From the NCBI GenBank assembly GCA_022446885.1, contig JAKVBU010000017.1:1-64000 (forward strand): DNA of 64,000 nt, given 5' to 3'. The notes beneath the pieces were generated by a model. It worked only from the letters and a program-made list of their open reading frames with translations, was not told the origin of the DNA and did no database searches. The DNA comes from Phycisphaerales bacterium. GTDB lineage: Bacteria; Planctomycetota; Phycisphaerae; Phycisphaerales; SM1A02. Both the position numbers and the translations under genes were made by a program. Positions 59,890 through 64,000 of this stretch are shown one piece after another; position 1 is the first letter of the stretch; each line of letters starts with the position of its first letter.

Positions 59890-62574
59890 ATGAGCCGATC
59901 GGGGCCCATGGTGCTGCTGGCTGCCTGCATTGCGACGCTCTGTGTCGTGCTGATCGGGCAGACTGGTGCATTGCGCGGGCTCGACGATCGACTGCTTGAT
60001 CTTCGCCTGCGTCACTGGCCTCGTGATGCGGGCGAGATGCACAGTGACGTCGTCATGGTTGACATAGACGACAGATCCCTCGAACGCATTGGGCGGTGGC
60101 CTTGGCCGCGATCTCGCCTGGCGGACTGCATCAGTGAGCTGCGCCGAGCCGGTGCTCGCACGATCGCCCTTGATCTGGACCTGTCCGACCCACAGGGGCG
60201 CACGTGGGATGACTCCATCCAATCTGTCGTAGAGGGCGATGCTGCCCTTGCCAAAGCGGCAGATGACCGAGTCGTGCTGGCGGTGCTTCCCACCGATGAT
60301 GAACTTGAAGATCGTTGGGCCGACGCCGGGGGCGATCCAACGCTGCTTCGAGCGCTTGTCGAAGCATTGCGGCGCAAACCTTGGGCCCACCCCGCGGATG
60401 CCATGCCCCTGAGTGAGTCTGATGCCCGAGCAGCGACGGCCACAGCGCACCTGTTGAGGCGAGCAGCAGTCGAGCGGGCCATTTCCGAAGGCGAATCACC
60501 CGAAGCGATGCTGGAGGCTGCCGGCACGCGTGCAGCTGTGCTCTCTCCACTTGTGAAGGCAGCCATGAGGCGGCATCACGTTCGCCATCAACTGCCCGGC
60601 GTATTGGGGCATGCTTCCGATCGTGGCGCATCCCCCGCAGATCGGCTGCCGATACCAGAGTTGCTCGCTGATGCCGGCGCCTGTGGATACGTCACGATCT
60701 TGCATCGTGATCCAGATGGGGCCATCCGTCGCATACGCGGCGCCGTGCCGATGACGACTCACCACGCAGTCGTCCCGCTGGGGTTGGCAGCCGTCATCCA
60801 CCATTTGAACATCGATCCCGAGACCATCTCGATGGACGAGGATCGCCTTGTGCTGGGCGACTTCGAGTTGCCACTGCAAGATGGCCTGCTCACTATCAAC
60901 TGGCCCCGCTCACCAGTAGGCCCCGACTGGCCCGACATGCATCGACCGAATGAGTCGGCCCCGCAGTTTCATGGTCACCTGTCCATGGGTGAGATCGTCG
61001 AACTCGCCGCGGCCCGGCGAATCGCCGCACGCAACCACGAGGTGTTCGAGTCCGTCACCGCCCAATTGCTGCGGGCCATTCGTGACACACCTGATCTGGA
61101 AGTAGGCGACTGGCTGGATCCCGATCTTCGAATTGAGATCGAAGACGAAATCGACTTCACCCTGGGTGACGTGCGAACCGAAGCGCAGATCAAAGAACTG
61201 GAGCAGGCGTCAGACGCCGACACGGCCGCGTTGCTCCGCCTCATGTACGACTGGCGCCGCCTCGCAGAAGCCGACGCGTTTGCACGTGAGCGGATCGCTG
61301 CCAACGAGGCGTCTCTACGCGACGCGGTAGATGATCGACTGGTGTTCGTCGGGTGGACGGCGACTGGCGCATTGGCTGACTTCGTGCCCACCGCGGTGGG
61401 CCCGCGGACGCCCGGCGTGCTTGTGCACGCTGCGTTAGCCGACATGGTGCTGCAACAACGAACCCTTCTGGAACCTGCGGCCAATCTGACCGCGGGCCTG
61501 ACCGCTGCGCTGGGCCTGCTCGCGGGCCTGATTACCGCATGGGCCTCACCTTGGGTGGCCACCTTGGGTGTGCTGGCCCTGTTGGCATTGTGGTTGGGTG
61601 TTGATTTTGCAGCACTTTCCAGCGGCGTGCTTCTCCCTGCAGCCGTACCCATGGTCGCCATGGGAACATCTTGGGCCGCTGCCACCGGTACTCGAGCTAT
61701 ACGGGAAGCCCGTGAACGAGCGCAGATCACAAGGCAGTTTCGGGCACGTGTGCCTGGTGCCCTCGTGGATGAACTCGCACGCCACCCCGAAGCCGTCAGC
61801 ATGTCCGGTCAACGCCGGGAGGTGAGCGTGCTGTTTGCTGATCTCGCCGGATTCACGTCGGCGAGCGAGCGAATGGGGTCCGAAGCCACCGTCGCACTCT
61901 TGAATCGATGCATGCGAGACCTCACGACGGCACTCACCGAACAGAGCGCATACGTCAACAAGTTTCTGGGCGACGGCCTGCTCGCATTCTGGTCGGCATT
62001 CGGTGTGCAGGAGAACCAAGCGGATCTGGCCTGCCGCGCGGCCCTGGCGTGCGGGCGTGCGATCGACGCGATCAACGCTGACAGACCGGGCGAGCCACCA
62101 CTGCGCGCTCGCATCGGAATCGCCACGGGTGATGCCATCGTCGGTGACTGCGGTGCCCCGCCAAGGCTCAATGACTACACCGTCATCGGCGACACGGCCA
62201 ATCTGGCCTCTCGACTTGAGTCGGCCAACAAGCAGTTCGGCACGAGGGCGCTCGTAGACGCTCGCACCATCGAGTGCCTGCAGTCGCCCGACGCAGTTCA
62301 TCGAATCGAGTTGGGGCCGGTGGGCGTCGTCGGCCGCGTGGCGGCCGTCGAGATGGTCGAATTGCTGGAGCAGCCCCCGGACCCAGCCGCCGCAGAGGGC
62401 TGGGCGGCGCTGGCTCAAGCGATGCGAGATGGCGACCTCGCCTCGCTTGAAACGGCGGTCAGTGCCCTGGAGCGTGCGGGCGTCTCCTCTGAGCGAACGG
62501 CCCTCTGGCGATCCCACCTGGCGGACGCAGATGCCAGAGACGCTCACGATGTTCTGCGACTGACTGAGAAGTAG
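59890..62574 (+). CDS. CHASE2-domain class III adenylate/guanylate cyclase
   Basis: An 894-residue membrane sensor-cyclase. The N-terminus (one helix) leads to a large periplasmic CHASE2 domain beginning LDLRLRHWPRDAGEMHSDVV and IDDRSLERIGRWPWPRSRLA, with a long insertion of about 250 residues. Three closely spaced helices follow at about residues 525-600, then a class III cyclase domain: first metal Asp in VSVLFADLAGFTSASERMG, second in NKFLGDGLLAFWSAFG, and transition-state residues in VIGDTANLASRLESANK. The retained Lys and Asp positions suggest activity, making cAMP (or cGMP). A GAF-SpoIIE phosphatase gene follows 25 bases downstream. Confidence 0.9.
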   Translation: MSRSGPMVLLAACIATLCVVLIGQTGALRGLDDRLLDLRLRHWPRDAGEMHSDVVMVDIDDRSLERIGRWPWPRSRLADCISELRRAGARTIALDLDLSDPQGRTWDDSIQSVVEGDAALAKAADDRVVLAVLPTDDELEDRWADAGGDPTLLRALVEALRRKPWAHPADAMPLSESDARAATATAHLLRRAAVERAISEGESPEAMLEAAGTRAAVLSPLVKAAMRRHHVRHQLPGVLGHASDRGASPADRLPIPELLADAGACGYVTILHRDPDGAIRRIRGAVPMTTHHAVVPLGLAAVIHHLNIDPETISMDEDRLVLGDFELPLQDGLLTINWPRSPVGPDWPDMHRPNESAPQFHGHLSMGEIVELAAARRIAARNHEVFESVTAQLLRAIRDTPDLEVGDWLDPDLRIEIEDEIDFTLGDVRTEAQIKELEQASDADTAALLRLMYDWRRLAEADAFARERIAANEASLRDAVDDRLVFVGWTATGALADFVPTAVGPRTPGVLVHAALADMVLQQRTLLEPAANLTAGLTAALGLLAGLITAWASPWVATLGVLALLALWLGVDFAALSSGVLLPAAVPMVAMGTSWAAATGTRAIREARERAQITRQFRARVPGALVDELARHPEAVSMSGQRREVSVLFADLAGFTSASERMGSEATVALLNRCMRDLTTALTEQSAYVNKFLGDGLLAFWSAFGVQENQADLACRAALACGRAIDAINADRPGEPPLRARIGIATGDAIVGDCGAPPRLNDYTVIGDTANLASRLESANKQFGTRALVDARTIECLQSPDAVHRIELGPVGVVGRVAAVEMVELLEQPPDPAAAEGWAALAQAMRDGDLASLETAVSALERAGVSSERTALWRSHLADADARDAHDVLRLTEK

Positions 62575-62599
62575 TCCGGTTGAAGGGTATCGTGCTCAC

Positions 62600-63874
62600 A
62601 TGCAGGTGACGCCCGATCAACTTGAGTGCATTCTCGACGTGAGTCGCATGCTTGGCGCAACCGACGACGAGCGGGCTGTGCTCCGACAGGTGGCCGATTG
62701 CATGCGTGACGTGCTCGACGCCGAACGGGCCACAGTCTTCCGCTATCGCCCTGACAGCGATGATCTCGTCGCCCTCGTCGCCCACGGCACCGATGGCAGG
62801 ATCGATGAGGACCCGACGCCCATTCAGGTGCCACTGGGCAAGGGCATCGCAGGCTCGGCTGGAGCTGAGCGGGTCGTGATCAACATTCCCGACGCATACG
62901 CCGACGAGCGTTTCTTCAGGGGTGTCGACGAGGCAACCGGCTACCGGACAAGGTCCATCCTGACTGTTCCGCTGGTGACTCCGGACGCAGATGAACTCAT
63001 CGGCGTCGTTCAGGTGCTCAATCGGCGGGGCGGCCCCTTCCAACCGAGGGATGAAGGTCTTGCTTCTGCGTTGGCAGCGCAGTGCGCAGTCGCAATGCGC
63101 CGAGCCCATCTGGTCGAAGATCGACTGCGGCTTGCACAGGTGGAGCAATCGCTGGACATCGCACGTGAGATTCAACAGGACACATTCCCGACGAACTTTC
63201 CCTCACCTCAGGGGTGGGAGTGCTTCGGTTGGAGCATGCCCGCGGAACAAACGGGCGGTGACACGTTCGACGTGGCCGAGTCCACTGACGGACTGCACTT
63301 GCTCGTCGGCGATGCAACCGGACACGGCATCGGCCCGGCCCTCGCCGTGTCGCAGGTTCGATCGATGCACCGAATGGCTGCCCGGCTTGAAGCTCCACCC
63401 ATGGATCTCATCCGGCACCTCAATGCCCAACTGCATGAAGATTCCCGCAGCAACAGGTTCGTGACGGCCTGGTTCGGGCAGGTCGAGCCCTCTTCCAACA
63501 TCCTGCAGTCGATCGCGATGGGCCAAGGGCCCTTGCTGCTCGTGCGGGCCTCAGGGCAGGTCGATGAGATGGATGCGGACGCTCCCCCGCTGGGCATCGT
63601 TCCCGACCTGATGATCGACGAGCCCACCTGCCTTGAGATGGGGCCGGGTGATCTGCTGGCGGTGCCCACCGACGGCATCATGGAGGCCCTCGACGCTCAG
63701 GATCGGGAGTATGGTTGTGATCGAATGGTGGATCTTTTCCGTGCCTGCCGTGATCTGCCCCTGAAGGACCTGCTCGAGCGGCTGCGGGCGGACACGGAAG
63801 CATTCCACGAGGGCATCGAGCCGGCCGATGACAGGACGGTGCTGGTGGTGCGACGGACCGCCAACAGTCGATAA
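62600..63874 (+). CDS. GAF-SpoIIE (PP2C) protein phosphatase
   Basis: A 424-residue cytoplasmic phosphatase. Residues about 15-165 form a GAF domain (DDERAVLRQVADCMRDVLDA, TVFRYRPDSDDLVALVAHGT, VPLGKGIAGSAGAERVVI, YRTRSILTVPLVTP). The PP2C/SpoIIE domain follows with GGDTFDVAES, VGDATGHGIGPALAVSQ, VPTDGIMEALD and ADDRTVLVVRR, retaining the metal-binding Asp residues. The GAF domain could bind cyclic nucleotide, which would fit the cyclase gene next door, but its ligand is not shown. The ATG at 62600 is used. A short gap separates it from the membrane protein cut off by the window edge. Confidence 0.88.
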   Translation: MQVTPDQLECILDVSRMLGATDDERAVLRQVADCMRDVLDAERATVFRYRPDSDDLVALVAHGTDGRIDEDPTPIQVPLGKGIAGSAGAERVVINIPDAYADERFFRGVDEATGYRTRSILTVPLVTPDADELIGVVQVLNRRGGPFQPRDEGLASALAAQCAVAMRRAHLVEDRLRLAQVEQSLDIAREIQQDTFPTNFPSPQGWECFGWSMPAEQTGGDTFDVAESTDGLHLLVGDATGHGIGPALAVSQVRSMHRMAARLEAPPMDLIRHLNAQLHEDSRSNRFVTAWFGQVEPSSNILQSIAMGQGPLLLVRASGQVDEMDADAPPLGIVPDLMIDEPTCLEMGPGDLLAVPTDGIMEALDAQDREYGCDRMVDLFRACRDLPLKDLLERLRADTEAFHEGIEPADDRTVLVVRRTANSR

Positions 63875-63896
63875 CACTCCAACGCCCCTCCCCGCC

Positions 63897-64000
63897 ATGC
63901 GCTATCTCATCGCCTTCTATCTGTTCGTGCTCGCCTTGATGATCATTCGCAGGATCATCCGGCAGGCGATCAATGGTGAGGTCGAGCTCTTCTCAACCCG
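63897..64000 (+). CDS. Start of a membrane protein, cut by the window edge
   Basis: ATG at 63897 opens a frame that runs 34 codons to the end of the window: a hydrophobic helix (YLIAFYLFVLALMIIRRII) followed by a hydrophilic turn. It is 22 bases after the phosphatase stop, on the same strand. Only the N-terminus is present, so no family can be named. Confidence 0.5.
   Translation, partial: MRYLIAFYLFVLALMIIRRIIRQAINGEVELFST

Overview
The window reads as chromosomal DNA of a planctomycete of the Phycisphaerae/Phycisphaerales type. The support is GC-rich coding-dense sequence with many GTG/TTG starts, secreted proteins ending in dockerin-like calcium-binding repeats (GDVNGD..., GDITGDG...), a PEP-CTERM-like tail ending in RRRRR, a prepilin with the H-X9-DG motif seen in planctomycetes, a DUF1080 protein, a sulfatase and several SpoIIE-type phosphatases. 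The taxonomic call is inference; no rRNA or tRNA gene was found. About 53 protein genes fill nearly all of the sequence and no stretch above 300 bases lacks a gene.

Layout. 89-3950: PAS protein, FAD monooxygenase, DUF2237 protein, sulfatase. 4078-9754: a four-gene cell-envelope operon of a CsgG-like protein, a COG3014-type lipoprotein, a YcfL-like lipoprotein and an LpoB-like penicillin-binding-protein activator. 9774-13362: a membrane protein, an MFS exporter and a glutamine-synthetase-family enzyme. 13443-18120: two coupled amidohydrolases (the second with its metal ligands replaced) and two paralogous dockerin-tailed secreted proteins. 18117-25409: SMUG1-type uracil-DNA glycosylase, TlpA-like thioredoxin with a His/Asp-rich tail, PqiA-like protein, an unknown protein, AmpG-like MFS protein, glycosyltransferase, DsbA-like lipoprotein. 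25513-33995: DUF669/SSB-like protein, DUF1080 protein, OlsF-like ornithine-lipid synthase, BamE-like lipoprotein, STAS protein, FolE2, aminotransferase and unknowns.

34033-42327 is one long tightly packed operon: a lipoprotein, a HAMP-SpoIIE phosphatase, then the ebo cluster in the order eboD, a 98-aa unknown, eboB, eboE, eboC, eboF. The ebo genes are associated in other bacteria and algae with export or maturation of secondary metabolites, with the product unknown for most hosts. This is the most notable system in the window.

42308-49170 holds secreted or envelope proteins (beta-helix, YceI, pseudokinase, PEP-CTERM-like, dockerin-tailed, prepilin-like, chagasin-like) with two intergenic terminator-like hairpins, a paired 17-bp dyad in a divergent promoter region and an 18-bp tandem array related to one at 26081-26130. 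49198-56101: M3-like zinc peptidase, SerA, GcvP and an MBL-fold hydrolase. 56179-63874: a signalling cluster of outer-membrane barrel, lipoprotein, FecR-domain protein, CHASE2-adenylate cyclase and GAF-SpoIIE phosphatase; a further membrane protein gene runs off the right edge.
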